Below, piece by piece: positions 10,801 to 18,475 of a stretch of DNA of 36,835 nt. The stretch spans positions 1 to 36,835 of the forward strand of contig CACXGX010000097.1 in assembly GCA_902767365.1 (NCBI GenBank), written 5' to 3'. The DNA is from an uncultured Erysipelotrichaceae bacterium (GTDB lineage Bacteria > Bacillota_I > Bacilli_A > RF39 > UBA660). Below the pieces are notes generated by a model. The model made no database searches and had not been told where the DNA came from. It was given only the letters and a program-made list of their open reading frames with translations. The position numbers and the translations under genes are program-made. Positions within the stretch are counted from its first letter, which is position 1, and every line of letters begins with the position of its first letter.

Positions 10801-12515
10801 TTGTTAGTTCTACACTTCCAGTTAGTAATTGGTCAATAGATTTGATATTATTTAAATCAGTTGAAGTTGAATTAGATTTAAAAGCAAATGAAAAAATTAG
10901 TTTCTCATTTATGTTAGGAACTGAAATTGGTAATGATAATATTGCTAATTTGATAGAAAAATATAATACTAATGATAAAATTACAAAAGAGTTAAAATCT
11001 GTTAAAGATTACTGGAAAAAGAGGTTATCAGTATTTAAAGTTAAGACCCCTGATGAATCTTTTGATAATGTAATTAATGGATGGTACTTATATCAAACAA
11101 TTGCATCAAGAATAAATGCAAAAGCTGGATTCTATCAGGTTGGAGGTGCCTTTGGATATCGTGATCAATTACAAGATTGTACAAATCTTGCAATTATTGA
11201 GCCTGCACTTGCTCGTGATCAAATTATTAATAATGCAAGACATCAGTTTATGGAAGGAGATGTTCTTCACTGGTGGCATGAGTTTATAAGATTAGGATTA
11301 AGAAGTAGATATAAAGATGATTTCTTATGGTTAGTATTTGCTGTTAATAGATATGTTACTGTTACAGGAGATTATAAGATTTTAGATGAACCAATAGAGT
11401 TTGTTGATGGTCAAAAATTAACAGATAAAGAAAGTGAACGTGGTATTAACTATGTTTACAGTAATACTAAGAAAACTTTATATGAACATTGCTTGCTATC
11501 GATTGATAAATCTTTCTCGGAATTAGGAGAAAATGGTTTACCTCTAATTGGTGGTGGCGATTGGAACGATGGAATGAATAACATTGGATTAGAAGGAAAA
11601 GGTACTAGTGTTTGGCTTGGTTTCTTCTTATACACAATTGTTAAAAATTTCTTACCAATTGCTAAAAAATATAAAGATTTGGATACTAAAGAATATGATT
11701 CTAAACTTAAAGATTTAAAGACTGCTTTAAATACAGTTGCATGGGATGGAGATTATTATTTAAGAGCATTCTTTGATAATGGTGATCCAGTTGGTTCTAA
11801 AGATAATCTTGAATGTAAAATAGATTTAATAAGTCAAAGTTTTGCAATTTTATCTGATGTTATTGATAAGGATAAGATTCCTTCAGTAATAGGGTCAGTT
11901 GAAGATAATTTAGTAGACAATGATATTAATATAATTAAATTATTATCTCCTGGATTTGAAGAATCAAAAAATAATCCTGGATATATTATGGATTATCCTG
12001 TTGGAATAAGAGAAAATGGTGGACAATATACACATGCTGTATCTTGGTATATTATGGCACTTATTAAAATAGGTGAAAGAGATAGGGCTTATGAATATTA
12101 TCAGATGATAAATCCTATTAATAGAACTCTTACAAAAAAGGATGTTCAAAAGTATAAGATTGAACCATATGTTATAGCAGGTGATATTTATAGTAATAAA
12201 GATCATCTAGGTCGTGGTGGATGGAGTTGGTATACAGGAAGCTCTGGATGGTTCTATTATATTGGATTAACAGAAATACTTGGATTAAAGAAAGAGGGAA
12301 ATACTTTAAGATTTAAACCTTCTGTTCCATTAAGTTGGAAATCATTTGAAGTAGAATATAAGTATATGGACACTCTTTATAAGATTAAAGTTAATTTAAA
12401 TAGTAAAAATGAAGGAATTTTGGTTGATGGGGATAAAATTAATAAGAACTATATAACTCTTAAAAACGATAAAAGAATACATGCTGTTATAGTTAATGGA
12501 GGTAATAATGATTAA
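4839..12515 (+). CDS. Cyclic beta-1,2-glucan synthase-like protein (GT84-glycoamylase-like-GH94)
   Basis: The protein has 2558 residues, close to NdvB/Cgs proteins (about 2800). Residues 1-315 are helical and charged. Membrane helices occur at about 323-368, with more at about 730-770 and 865-900. The glycosyltransferase 84 core has DQD at 535-537 and RQHRW at 680-684, the metal/nucleotide and acceptor motifs of processive inverting transferases. A glycoamylase-like central part follows, with TSWSGTSFEYFMPE near residues 1118-1131 and SHHQGM near 1258. The C-terminal third is GH94 phosphorylase-like, with GYRDQLQD near 2105 and the catalytic-acid motif GDWNDG at 2240-2245. In known Cgs proteins these parts elongate, cyclise and trim a beta-1,2-glucan made from UDP-glucose at the membrane. 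The same product is inferred here but not shown. It overlaps pgi by 8 nt, which suggests translational coupling. Confidence 0.85.
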   Translation: MNKIYSKFLDDCKNIENYYEKLVELTKNHNFVGSTNEWIIDNFYLVVEQRNANKRLFKNKKNIKEMLTINEDMHTILARIFKEHNYNVDRAMLIKELNNYQTKNNCYFSYNTITVIPVMISMILIDELNKLCKKREQKLDDLKKVNDIISKIDKDRLANPDLNLSDYVKIDDYILEHPYYLYNLNANLKEFGESSNDIFEKLSKYLEDHDIDLKDVINDEHHSSISDDLLVSNLFNILRTITKLKFDDLCLKISKTEKLLLTDSVYKGMTSESKNLYRKQIVKNTKKIDEYKYVFNIIEKVRNSNKEIADYLFKKKNTKRNYAIYISLIIIFTVVLSFFISKLILDIWIVAFILLLVPVSEVVMQVINKIFMRFNKPRPLPKMDFSRGIPREYSTMVVIPTIVKNTKKIDEMFQQLEKYYLSNKTPNLYFTLLGDCAESKTRDCDYDKEVASYGVKKASELNEKYGKEMFYFMYRRRAFSESEGKFLGYERKRGALMHFNKLLLGKLTDKEKETYIYTETVSKLKAQIKYVITLDQDTELVLNTAQKLVGLMAHPSNKAVLSKNKDKVISGYGIVQPRVSVDIESTNKSVYSQLVAGIGGFDIYSSIIPNFYQDVFDEGSFVGKGIYDLEVFETVIGEKFPENLILSHDLLEGNYIRCGFASDIELIDDFPASFLVDMSRQHRWTRGDIQILGWLKRKIRNRNGLKIKNPLNGVEKFKIFDNLRRILKEPCLLLLLMLSFLFGNPLASLTTNVVVVFLPMLFYLREILNIQKRNVLSFKHYDSLMFGTSALIARVFIDLITMPYVAYMHLNAMFKALYRMFISHKNLLNWITAEDAAKTINNKLSTYLKAFKPNYVMVAIMAVLSIMNTAYWYIGVTVIICFVIAPFILWSVSKEKKHVASLDNKANEDLMDVAKKTWLFFENLLKEDYHYLIPDNYQLNRENKVDTKTSPTDIGMSITSVVSACELGFINVNKAFDYLDKILTSIEKLEKWNGFIYNWYNIKTMEKMLPYDISSVDNGNLAACYIVAKEFSLKNNNVELANRIEKLFDAIEFNRLYTDRDVFSIAYDCTEERLSTYNYNKFASESRILSFVAIAKGDVPSKHWLCLDKSLTKYRKYKGLTSWSGTSFEYFMPEIFMKSYPNTLLDESYFFSLYCQREYMKEVDKDMPWGISESAYGELDDELNYKYKAFATPYLKIQEDKVQRIVVSPYSSLIALSNNPRAVYSNIQRLKRLDLYGDWGFFEAYDYDDKEVVQSYFSHHQGMILASLCNYLKNNAIREYFHSDVRVKAIEILLKEKVQFNPIIDLKIYGYKKYNYEKEVVENDIRAFNYMSDVPEVSVLSNTNYMLLINDRGNGFSRFKEIQLNRYRKITEQDYGMFMYIKDLSNSKYWSNTYSPTYVKPSKYNVVFASDRITFVRQDENVTTKTEIIVTKEHNAEIRRVKFKNNSNEDKYLEITTYNEPIISHNIDDITHRTFRNLFVNSEYDKAHESIIMYRKNNNKNTSEYFVNRLLVEDENHRISYETERSNFIGRNRNTDKPLAMEGRLTNTVGTNIDPIMSLRTSIAIPAGEEKTIFFIAGYSKSRENINEMLEEYDTYSKINTAFEYATLANNINTKILGISGPDMRNYNMMLNYLYQTSRHFINPERKDILTKNSMNQTNLWKYGITGDYPIMLVEIRESESVNLVKEVIKAYEFYKTRSIFVDVVVVNRESDEYKPVVKRELEKEMYRMNTLYDFYSTPGRIYILDGNDVSYAEDILLNMVARLRFDSDRSSSLTEHIQLLQKENKMIVYDPIKYADNILTKYDDDLKFFNNYGGFNKDGSEYTIINQDTPTPWCNVIANDKFGTIVTNNECGFTYAYNSQMFKITSWTNDIVLNDKSEGIIVNGERVNSNKCTHGFGYSVFNHDCRDYSFETTHFVALNDTIKFYKIDFTNKSGVDKKFKVNFWINPTFGPNEEKSSRYLLSDYYEAMNAILVRNVYNTNFSGVTAFVSSTLPVSNWSIDLILFKSVEVELDLKANEKISFSFMLGTEIGNDNIANLIEKYNTNDKITKELKSVKDYWKKRLSVFKVKTPDESFDNVINGWYLYQTIASRINAKAGFYQVGGAFGYRDQLQDCTNLAIIEPALARDQIINNARHQFMEGDVLHWWHEFIRLGLRSRYKDDFLWLVFAVNRYVTVTGDYKILDEPIEFVDGQKLTDKESERGINYVYSNTKKTLYEHCLLSIDKSFSELGENGLPLIGGGDWNDGMNNIGLEGKGTSVWLGFFLYTIVKNFLPIAKKYKDLDTKEYDSKLKDLKTALNTVAWDGDYYLRAFFDNGDPVGSKDNLECKIDLISQSFAILSDVIDKDKIPSVIGSVEDNLVDNDINIIKLLSPGFEESKNNPGYIMDYPVGIRENGGQYTHAVSWYIMALIKIGERDRAYEYYQMINPINRTLTKKDVQKYKIEPYVIAGDIYSNKDHLGRGGWSWYTGSSGWFYYIGLTEILGLKKEGNTLRFKPSVPLSWKSFEVEYKYMDTLYKIKVNLNSKNEGILVDGDKINKNYITLKNDKRIHAVIVNGGNND

Positions 12516-13713
12516 TTTTGATTTTCATAAATATGTTAAGTCATATGTTAGAAAAGAAGATAAAGTTGAATATCTAGAAAGGGCTAGAGAAATAAAATCA
12601 AGATTTGTTGATGGTGATTTAAAATATTGGAATAAACTTGATACTTTTGTATCTAGTGCTGAACTTAAAAAAATTATTAATATTACTGATTATGTTAGAT
12701 CTAATTGTGATGTGTTTTTAGTAATTGGAATTGGTGGATCATATATGGGAAGTAAGGCTGTTATTGAAGCCTTATCTCCTATGTATAATAGAAAGTCTCC
12801 TGAAATTATTTTCTTGGGTACCGATTTGTGTAGTGAGAATTATTATGAAACTTTAGAATATATTAAAGATAAAGAAGTAATTGTTAATGTTATTTCTAAA
12901 TCTGGTACTACACTTGAACCTTCTATTGCTTTTTCACTTGTAATGGATGTAATGAAAGAAAAATATAGTGAAGAAAAGTTAAAAGATAGAATTATTATTA
13001 CAACTGATCCAGAAAAAGGTGATTTAAGAGAACTTGCTAATAGAAAAGGGTATGTTACTTTTACAGTTCCTCCTTTAGTTGGTGGAAGATTTTCTTGTTT
13101 AACACCAGTTGGATTATTACCTATTGCAGTTTCTGGAATTAATATTGTTAATTTAATTAGTGGTGCAAAATTATCATATGAAAGAATAGATAGAGCAATT
13201 GAGTATGCAGTAATAAGAGATATAATGTATAAAAAAGGAAAAATTATTGAATCGTTTACAGTATATAATCCTAAATTATATTATTTTACTGAATGGTTAA
13301 AGCAATTATTCGCTGAAACTCAAGGAAAAGCTAAAAAAGGAATTCTTCCTATATCTTGTGTTAATACAAGAGATTTGCATTCTTTAGGTCAATTTTTACA
13401 AGAAGGTCATGATATTATTTTCGAAACAGTAATAGGAATTGATAAAGATAAAAAAGTAGTACTAGATAAATATGATATGGAACTTAACAGTTTAAATAAT
13501 ATTGCTCTTGATAAAGTTGGGCTTGCTCATTCTAATGGGTATACTCCAAGTAATATAATTACAATTGATGAAAAAAATGAAAGTACTATTGGAGAATTAA
13601 TACATTTCTTTATATTATCAGCAATTGTTGGAGCATTATTAATAGATGTTAATCCATTTGATCAACCAGGTGTTCAAGAATATAAAAAATTAATAAGTGA
13701 GGAGTTAGAATAA
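12508..13713 (+). CDS. pgi: Glucose-6-phosphate isomerase
   Basis: Interconverts glucose 6-phosphate and fructose 6-phosphate in the cytoplasm. It shows the PGI sugar-isomerase folds: GIGGSYMGS near residue 74, SKSGTTLEPS near 131, GGRFSCLTPVGLLP near 192, ETQGKAKKG near 270 with the conserved catalytic region, and QEGHDIIFET near 295. At 401 residues it is shorter than the approximately 450 residues of B. subtilis Pgi, with a compact C-terminus. I chose the ATG at 12508 because GGAGG at 12498-12502 is 5 nt upstream; the in-frame ATG at 12496 overlaps that same ribosome binding site. It overlaps the glucan synthase stop by 8 nt and is followed after 1 nt by a slipin gene. Its place here links central sugar phosphate flux to glucan synthesis. 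Confidence 0.93.
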   Translation: MINFDFHKYVKSYVRKEDKVEYLERAREIKSRFVDGDLKYWNKLDTFVSSAELKKIINITDYVRSNCDVFLVIGIGGSYMGSKAVIEALSPMYNRKSPEIIFLGTDLCSENYYETLEYIKDKEVIVNVISKSGTTLEPSIAFSLVMDVMKEKYSEEKLKDRIIITTDPEKGDLRELANRKGYVTFTVPPLVGGRFSCLTPVGLLPIAVSGINIVNLISGAKLSYERIDRAIEYAVIRDIMYKKGKIIESFTVYNPKLYYFTEWLKQLFAETQGKAKKGILPISCVNTRDLHSLGQFLQEGHDIIFETVIGIDKDKKVVLDKYDMELNSLNNIALDKVGLAHSNGYTPSNIITIDEKNESTIGELIHFFILSAIVGALLIDVNPFDQPGVQEYKKLISEELE

Positions 13714-13714
13714 T

Positions 13715-14518
13715 ATGGAAGTTATTATTATATCAATTGTAGTTGTTTTGCTATGTATTTTGCCAGGATGTATTGTCCAAGTAAATCAGTATGAGCGTGG
13801 AGTTTTATTTTCACGTGGAAAATTTAAACGTGTTTTGAAACCAGGATGGAATTTTGTTATACCAATATTTCAAAGTTATAAAAAGGTAGATATAAGAACA
13901 AAAGCAGATGATGTACCTGCTCAAGAAGCTATTACAAAAGATAATGTTTCTGTTAAAATTAATGCAGTATTATATTATAAAATTTTTGATGCTTCAAAAG
14001 CTATTCTTGAAGTAGAAAATTATTATTATGCTACTGGGCAACTTGCGCAAACTACAATGCGTAATGCAGTTGGTAGTGTTACTCTTGATGAATTATTAGG
14101 AGAAAGAGAAAAAATCTCTTCTGAAATATGTAAAATTATTGATCAACTTACTGATCCATGGGGAATTAAAGTTGAAAATGTAGAATTAAAAGATATTTCT
14201 CTTCCAGAAGAAATGCAAAGAGTAATAGCAAAAGTTGCAGAAGCTGAGCGTGAAAAACAGGCTGTTATAACTAAAGCTGCTGGAGAAGTTGAAGCTTCTA
14301 AAAACTTAGCTCAGGCTGCAGAAAATATGTTCAAAGTTCCTGGAGCATTACATCTTAGAACACTTTCTACGATAAATGATGTATCTAGTGATCAATCTAA
14401 TACAATTATATTTGCTTTACCTATAGAAGTATTAAGAGCTTTTGAAGGAAATAATATTAGTAATATTGCTAAAGTAATAAAAAATGCAAAAGAACCTGAT
14501 GATAAAAATCAAGAATGA
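13715..14518 (+). CDS. Slipin / SPFH (band 7) family membrane protein
   Basis: The 267-residue protein has one N-terminal membrane helix (about 3-20) and then an SPFH domain: NQYERGVLFSRGKF, LKPGWNFVIPIF, and VDIRTKADDVPAQEAITKDNVSV. This layout is typical of slipins (stomatin-like proteins). The AEAEREKQAVITKAAGEVEAS segment near residues 175-195 is the usual Ala/Glu-rich coiled coil that drives oligomerisation. No NfeD partner gene is adjacent. A GAGGAG ribosome binding site lies inside the end of pgi and the ATG is 1 nt after the pgi stop. Slipins scaffold membrane microdomains. A role in organising the membrane-bound glucan synthase is possible from operon membership but speculative. A strong terminator follows. 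Confidence 0.85.
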   Translation: MEVIIISIVVVLLCILPGCIVQVNQYERGVLFSRGKFKRVLKPGWNFVIPIFQSYKKVDIRTKADDVPAQEAITKDNVSVKINAVLYYKIFDASKAILEVENYYYATGQLAQTTMRNAVGSVTLDELLGEREKISSEICKIIDQLTDPWGIKVENVELKDISLPEEMQRVIAKVAEAEREKQAVITKAAGEVEASKNLAQAAENMFKVPGALHLRTLSTINDVSSDQSNTIIFALPIEVLRAFEGNNISNIAKVIKNAKEPDDKNQE

Positions 14519-14529
14519 ATAAAAAATAG

Positions 14530-14560
14530 GAATTAGGATTTAAGTCTTAATTCTTTTTTT
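14530..14560 (+). terminator. Rho-independent terminator after the slipin gene
   Basis: GAATTAGGA (14530-14538) pairs with TCTTAATTC (14545-14553, one G:T pair) around a 6-nt loop, followed by seven T. It closes the glucan synthase-pgi-slipin operon. Confidence 0.85.
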
Positions 14561-14595
14561 ATTAAAAAAATATTATCTATTTTTGATTATTAATG

Positions 14596-14624
14596 TTGAA
14601 ATATCTTTTAAAAAATAATAAAAT
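14596..14624 (+). promoter_or_regulatory. Putative promoter of the repeat-protein operon
   Basis: TTGAAA (14596-14601), a 17-nt spacer and TAAAAT (14619-14624) form a good sigma-A promoter. It gives a leader of about 57 nt before the ATG at 14689. Confidence 0.5.
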
Positions 14625-14688
14625 GTATATAGAATAGGATAGGGTAAGTATACCTATATTAATACTTTAAAGAAAGAGGAATTGTTGT

Positions 14689-16182
14689 ATGGGAAATTTG
14701 AAGTTAAAAAAAGAATCAGTAATAATTCTAGTAGGAGTTATATTACTTATAATAGGAGGATTTTTATCTTTTACAAAGAAAAGTGAAAAGAACTATTATA
14801 GTGTAAGTTTTTATGTTGAAGAAGGAAATTTATTAAAAGAAAAAAAAGTTGAATCAGGAGAAAAAATAGAAATAGAAGATCCGATAAAAGAAGGATATAC
14901 ATTCGATGGATGGTATGTAGGAGATGAAAAATTTGATTTTAGTACAAAAGTAGATGGCGATGTAAAATTAGTAGCTAAATGGACTAAGATAGATGATACA
15001 GATCCAGGTAGTAATCCAACTACAGATCCAGGAAAAGATCCTGTAGTTGATCCAGTAATTGATCCAGGAAAAGATCCTGTAGTTGATCCAGGAAAAGATC
15101 CTGCAGTTGATCCAGGAAAAAATCCAGTAACTGATCCAGTAGTTGATGAGAAAACATATATTGTAAAATTTAACACAGACGGTGGAAGTAAAGTAGCAGA
15201 TTTAAAAGTTGTAGAAGGAAAGACAGTAACAAAACCTGCTAACCCAATTAAAGAAGGATATACTTTTGCAGGATGGTATTTAAATGGAAAACAATATGAT
15301 TTTAATACTAAAGTAACAGCTAATATAACATTAACAGCAAAATGGGAAGTAAGTAAATATACAGTAACATTTAATACAGATGGTGGAAATGCAATTGCAA
15401 GTCAAAAAGTAGAATATGGAAAGAAAGCAACAAAACCTCAAGATCCAACTAAGAAATATTATAAATTTGTAGAATGGCAATTAAATGGTAAAAAATATGA
15501 CTTTAATTCTCCAGTCAAAGGAAATATTACTATAAAAGCAGTATGGTTAAGAGATGGAATATTTAATGTAGTATTTGATAGTGCAGGAGGAAGCAAAGTA
15601 AATACTCAAGAAGTAGAAAAAGGAAAGATGGCAACAAGACCAAGTAATCCAACAAGAGAAGGATATACGTTTATAGGATGGTTCTTAAATGATAAAGAAT
15701 ATAATTTCCAAACACCAGTTAATGAAGATATAAAACTAGTGGCAAAGTGGGAAATAATTAAATATACTGTAACATTTGATACAAAGGGTGGTACTAGAAT
15801 TCCTAATCAAACAGTAGAATATGGAAAGAAAGTAACAAAACCTGCTAATCCAACAAAAGATGGATTTATCTTTACAGGATGGACAGTAAATGGAAAAACT
15901 TATGACTTCTCAAGCTCAGTAAAATCAAATTTAACAATTGTAGCAAATTATAGAGAAAAATCTTATACATTCAAAGTAAGTACAATTGATGAATATTCAC
16001 CAGATAGAACAATTACAGTATATGAAGAAGGAAGTCAAATTAATTTCACATCAATTAAAGTAAATGGAGTAGTATTATGTAGTGGAAGTAATCCAACAGT
16101 AAGTAAATATGATATTGAAGGAGTAAATTCTGTTACAGTAGTATTATTAAGTGGAACTGAAGTTACAGCAAGAAAAGGATAA
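14689..16182 (+). CDS. Membrane-anchored surface protein with five Listeria-Bacteroides (Flg_new/InlB B-type) repeats
   Basis: Of 497 residues, 9-28 are a single N-terminal membrane helix. The first InlB B-type repeat is at about 36-98, ending in the typical KEGYTFDGWY...KLVAKW. A stalk of (V)DPGKDP repeats spans about 103-150. Four more repeats of about 66 residues follow (155-220, 223-289, 291-357, 359-424), each with the signature VxFxTxGG...P..P.KEGYTFxGW. Residues about 427-497 are a different domain (STIDEYSPD...), repeated in the next gene's product. There is no LPXTG motif, so the N-terminal helix is the only visible anchor. This is a stalk-like surface protein, perhaps for adhesion; the function is inferred from the repeats. 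A terminator and promoter precede it. Confidence 0.8.
   Translation: MGNLKLKKESVIILVGVILLIIGGFLSFTKKSEKNYYSVSFYVEEGNLLKEKKVESGEKIEIEDPIKEGYTFDGWYVGDEKFDFSTKVDGDVKLVAKWTKIDDTDPGSNPTTDPGKDPVVDPVIDPGKDPVVDPGKDPAVDPGKNPVTDPVVDEKTYIVKFNTDGGSKVADLKVVEGKTVTKPANPIKEGYTFAGWYLNGKQYDFNTKVTANITLTAKWEVSKYTVTFNTDGGNAIASQKVEYGKKATKPQDPTKKYYKFVEWQLNGKKYDFNSPVKGNITIKAVWLRDGIFNVVFDSAGGSKVNTQEVEKGKMATRPSNPTREGYTFIGWFLNDKEYNFQTPVNEDIKLVAKWEIIKYTVTFDTKGGTRIPNQTVEYGKKVTKPANPTKDGFIFTGWTVNGKTYDFSSSVKSNLTIVANYREKSYTFKVSTIDEYSPDRTITVYEEGSQINFTSIKVNGVVLCSGSNPTVSKYDIEGVNSVTVVLLSGTEVTARKG
15025..15132 (+). repeat. In-frame 24-nt tandem repeat encoding the DPGKDPVV stalk
   Basis: A 24-nt unit beginning GATCCAGGAAAAGATCC occurs four times with small changes, at 15025, 15061, 15085 and 15109. 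One 12-nt half unit lies at 15049. All units keep the reading frame and encode (V)DPGKDP. Such repeats can change copy number by slippage and so alter stalk length. Confidence 0.75.
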
Positions 16183-16184
16183 AT

Positions 16185-16502
16185 ATGAAAAATAAAAAAA
16201 GAATGATAGTTTTAATTATCATTTCTTTCTTATTATTAGGACTAGTTTTATTTAAACTTATAAAAAGTGATAAGTATGAAATAAAAATAAAAAGCATTGA
16301 TGAGTATTCTCCAGATGTAGAATTAATAGTAATGAAGAATGGTAAAGAGTTTAAAGATTATAATTATATAAAATATAAAAAAGATGATGTGAAAATTTGT
16401 GATTCTAGAAATGCTACAGTAAATAAATATGAACTTGAAGATGTATTAATAATTGTATTAAATAATGATAAAGAAGTAGAAGCAAAAGTAGTAAAGGAGT
16501 AG
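16185..16502 (+). CDS. Small single-pass membrane protein with IDEYSPD domain
   Basis: The 105-residue protein has an N-terminal helix (about 6-24) after a basic head (MKNKKR) and an external domain of about 75 residues. That domain aligns with the C-terminus of the preceding protein. Both share (K)xxxIDEYSPD, a later IK segment, a single Cys followed by Asp/Ser, TVxKYxxE, and a closing EVxAK. The gene is 2 nt downstream of that gene, so it probably arose by partial duplication or supplies the same domain in a free membrane-anchored form. I do not recognise a named family. It is followed after 2 nt by the frameshifted BspA-type gene, which has its own AAGGAG ribosome binding site at 16494-16499. 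Confidence 0.7.
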   Translation: MKNKKRMIVLIIISFLLLGLVLFKLIKSDKYEIKIKSIDEYSPDVELIVMKNGKEFKDYNYIKYKKDDVKICDSRNATVNKYELEDVLIIVLNNDKEVEAKVVKE

Positions 16503-16504
16503 CT

Positions 16505-17844
16505 ATGAAAAAGATATTATTATATGTGACATTAATAGTTATGCTTTTTGGGATAAAAGATGTAAAAGCAGCTACAGTTAATAGTGCTGATATTTCTCCA
16601 TCAACATATGTAATTGGAAAGTATATGTATACAAGAAATGTTAATCAAGAAGCCAATTATGATGGAAGATTTTAGCATCAAGAACAATTATTGGAACAGA
16701 TGAAAGTGGAATGATTATATATTATAAGACAGCATCTGGGAAATGGATAAATGCTTTAACTGGACAAAATATAACAGTACCAACTACTTTTGAAGTAGAA
16801 GTAACAGATTTAGTTAAAGAAGGAAATATAACTTTAACAAATCCAAATTATGAAACACAAGAATTAGATAAAGGTGATATATATCCGTCAACATATGTAA
16901 TAGGAGATTATATTTATACAAGAAATAGTAATAAAAAGTATAATTATGATGGAAAATTAACGACCCAAAGAATAATGTTGGCGTCAAGGACATTAACAAG
17001 TGATAAAGAAGAAGATATGATAATCTACTATAAGACAGCAAGAGGAATATGGATAGATGCATTAACAGGACATGAAGTAACACCGACACAAAAGTTAAAT
17101 ATAAGTACAGTAGATTTAATAAATCAAAAAAATGATAATATGGAAGTATATTTATCTAGTGGAACAGTATCTAACCAGAAAATCAAACAATTAGCGGGAA
17201 ATGCAAATGCAACTTATTCAACGATAGATGAAAACATAACGAAATTTATAAGAGAGACAAATGTAAATAATATACCTAATGGAGTAATAGGAAACAGTAA
17301 TTATTTGATATCGGCAAGTGATTCATATAAACCTATATATGCTTGGTATAACAATGGAGTTATATATTATTATTCTGAAGATAGTATTATATATTTAAAT
17401 AGTAATTCGAATAGTATGTTTAGTCGTTTAACAAAAATAGTAGAAATAGACGTAAGTTCATTTAACACAAGTAAAGTAACAAGTATGTCAGGTATGTTTA
17501 GTGGATGTAGTAGTTTAACAAGTCTTGATCTAATTAGTTTTGATACAAGTAAAGTAACCGATATGTCATCTATGTTTGATAGTTGTAGAAGTTTATCAAA
17601 TTTAAGATTAAGTAGTTTTAATACAAGTAATGTTACAGATATGTCAGGTATGTTTTTAGGATGTGAAAGTTTAACAGGTTTAGATTTAAGTAGTTTTGAT
17701 ACAAGTAAAGTAACAAATATGGCATCTATGTTTGCAAGTTGTGGAAGTATTACAACTGCTTGGGCAAGAACTAGTTCAGATGCAGTAAGATTTAATGCTT
17801 CATCTTATAAACCTACAACATTTACTTTTGTGGTTAAGCCTTAG
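16505..17844 (+). pseudogene. Frameshifted secreted protein with two STYVIGxYxYTRN repeats and BspA/DUF285 repeats
   Basis: The ATG at 16505 opens a clear signal peptide (MKKILLYVTLIVML...KAAT) and a repeat starting PSTYVIGKYMYTRN. The frame hits TAG at 16673. From 16672 another frame continues LASRTIIGTDESGMIIYYKTASGKW and runs to 17844. A second intact copy of the repeat, from about 16875 to 17073, has seven codons (encoding LTTQRIM) where the first copy has two bases. The lesion is therefore a net 19-nt loss. The rest includes four DUF285 repeats of the form LSSFDTSKVTNMASMF (about 17440-17760). As it stands the intact-looking downstream part lacks its export signal. It could be a true pseudogene, a phase-type switch or an assembly error. 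Confidence 0.7.
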
Positions 17845-17858
17845 ATATTTGGTTATAT

Positions 17859-17883
17859 AAAGACGGATTATTATCCGTCTTTT
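17859..17883 (+). terminator. Rho-independent terminator after the BspA-type gene
   Basis: AAAGACGGAT (17859-17868) and ATCCGTCTTT (17873-17882) form a perfect 10-bp stem with a 4-nt loop. The T-run is short, but the stem is among the most stable in the window. Confidence 0.75.
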
Positions 17884-17959
17884 ATATTGTTTAAATACCT
17901 AAAAAAATATTTGTATTTGTGATTATTTGTTTTATAATAGTTAGTTACTAGGAGGATTT

Positions 17960-18431
17960 ATGAAAAATATTAATAAAGACTATTTCGGATTTGATATTAT
18001 ACACAGCTAATTAGAAGAATGGGTGTAACTACTAATATTAAGGAATTATCTGGAGAAGTTTCCTTATTATATGGTGATACAGTTAGTTATGAAAAAAAAG
18101 ATAATGAATTTGGAATATTAGATGAACATGGACTGAATTTTTATTGAAAATTAACTATGATGTTATGCAAGAAAATGATTCTCATGAGAGAAAAATTATA
18201 GATATTATCCATAAAGAATCCATTTTTTGTACTTTTAATAATAAATCTATTAGGTTTTATAATTCTTTTCCTTTATATCCAGGATATGAATCTTTTGAAA
18301 ATGTTAGAGAAGAAATTGTGGATAACTTAGTTTTTAATAGAATTCTTAATCCTGTTGTATTGAATGCTCTTTGTTCTGATTTTTATGAAAAGACTTCTAG
18401 TAATATTAAAAAATTAAATCTTAATTCTTAA
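17960..18431 (+). pseudogene. Decayed small gene with two frameshifts
   Basis: AGGAGG and an ATG at 17960 start MKNINKDYFGFDIIHS, which stops at 18008. A second frame carries on with LIRRMGVTTNIKELSGEVSL and ends at the TGA at 18145. A third frame runs from about 18141 with LLKINYDVMQEND to a stop at 18431. Joining them gives about 157 residues. Each step equals the loss of one base, the second in a T5 run. A TATAAT at 17933-17938 may be its promoter. I do not recognise the family. The last 95 residues alone are unlikely to be a separate gene, because their only starts are a TTG without a ribosome binding site and internal ATGs. Confidence 0.6.
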
Positions 18432-18475
18432 TATAAATTTAATTATATTATAATTTGTTTAAAGTAGGTGGTAAT

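Noticed and set aside
12496-12507. ATG at 12496 as the start of pgi
   Set aside because: The GGAGG at 12498-12502 lies inside that extension and is ideally placed for the ATG at 12508.
15025-15132. Possible CRISPR-like or intergenic repeat array
   Set aside because: The 24-nt units are contiguous, have no unique spacers and keep a coding frame; they encode a protein stalk.
14811-15176. 121-residue open frame on the minus strand opposite the DPGKDP stalk
   Set aside because: It is the mirror of an in-frame repeat (GSTTGSFPGS) with no ribosome binding site, inside a well-supported gene on the other strand.
18144-18431. 95-residue frame from TTG at 18144 as a separate gene
   Set aside because: It lacks a ribosome binding site and continues, after frameshifts, a coding sequence that begins with AGGAGG-ATG at 17960.
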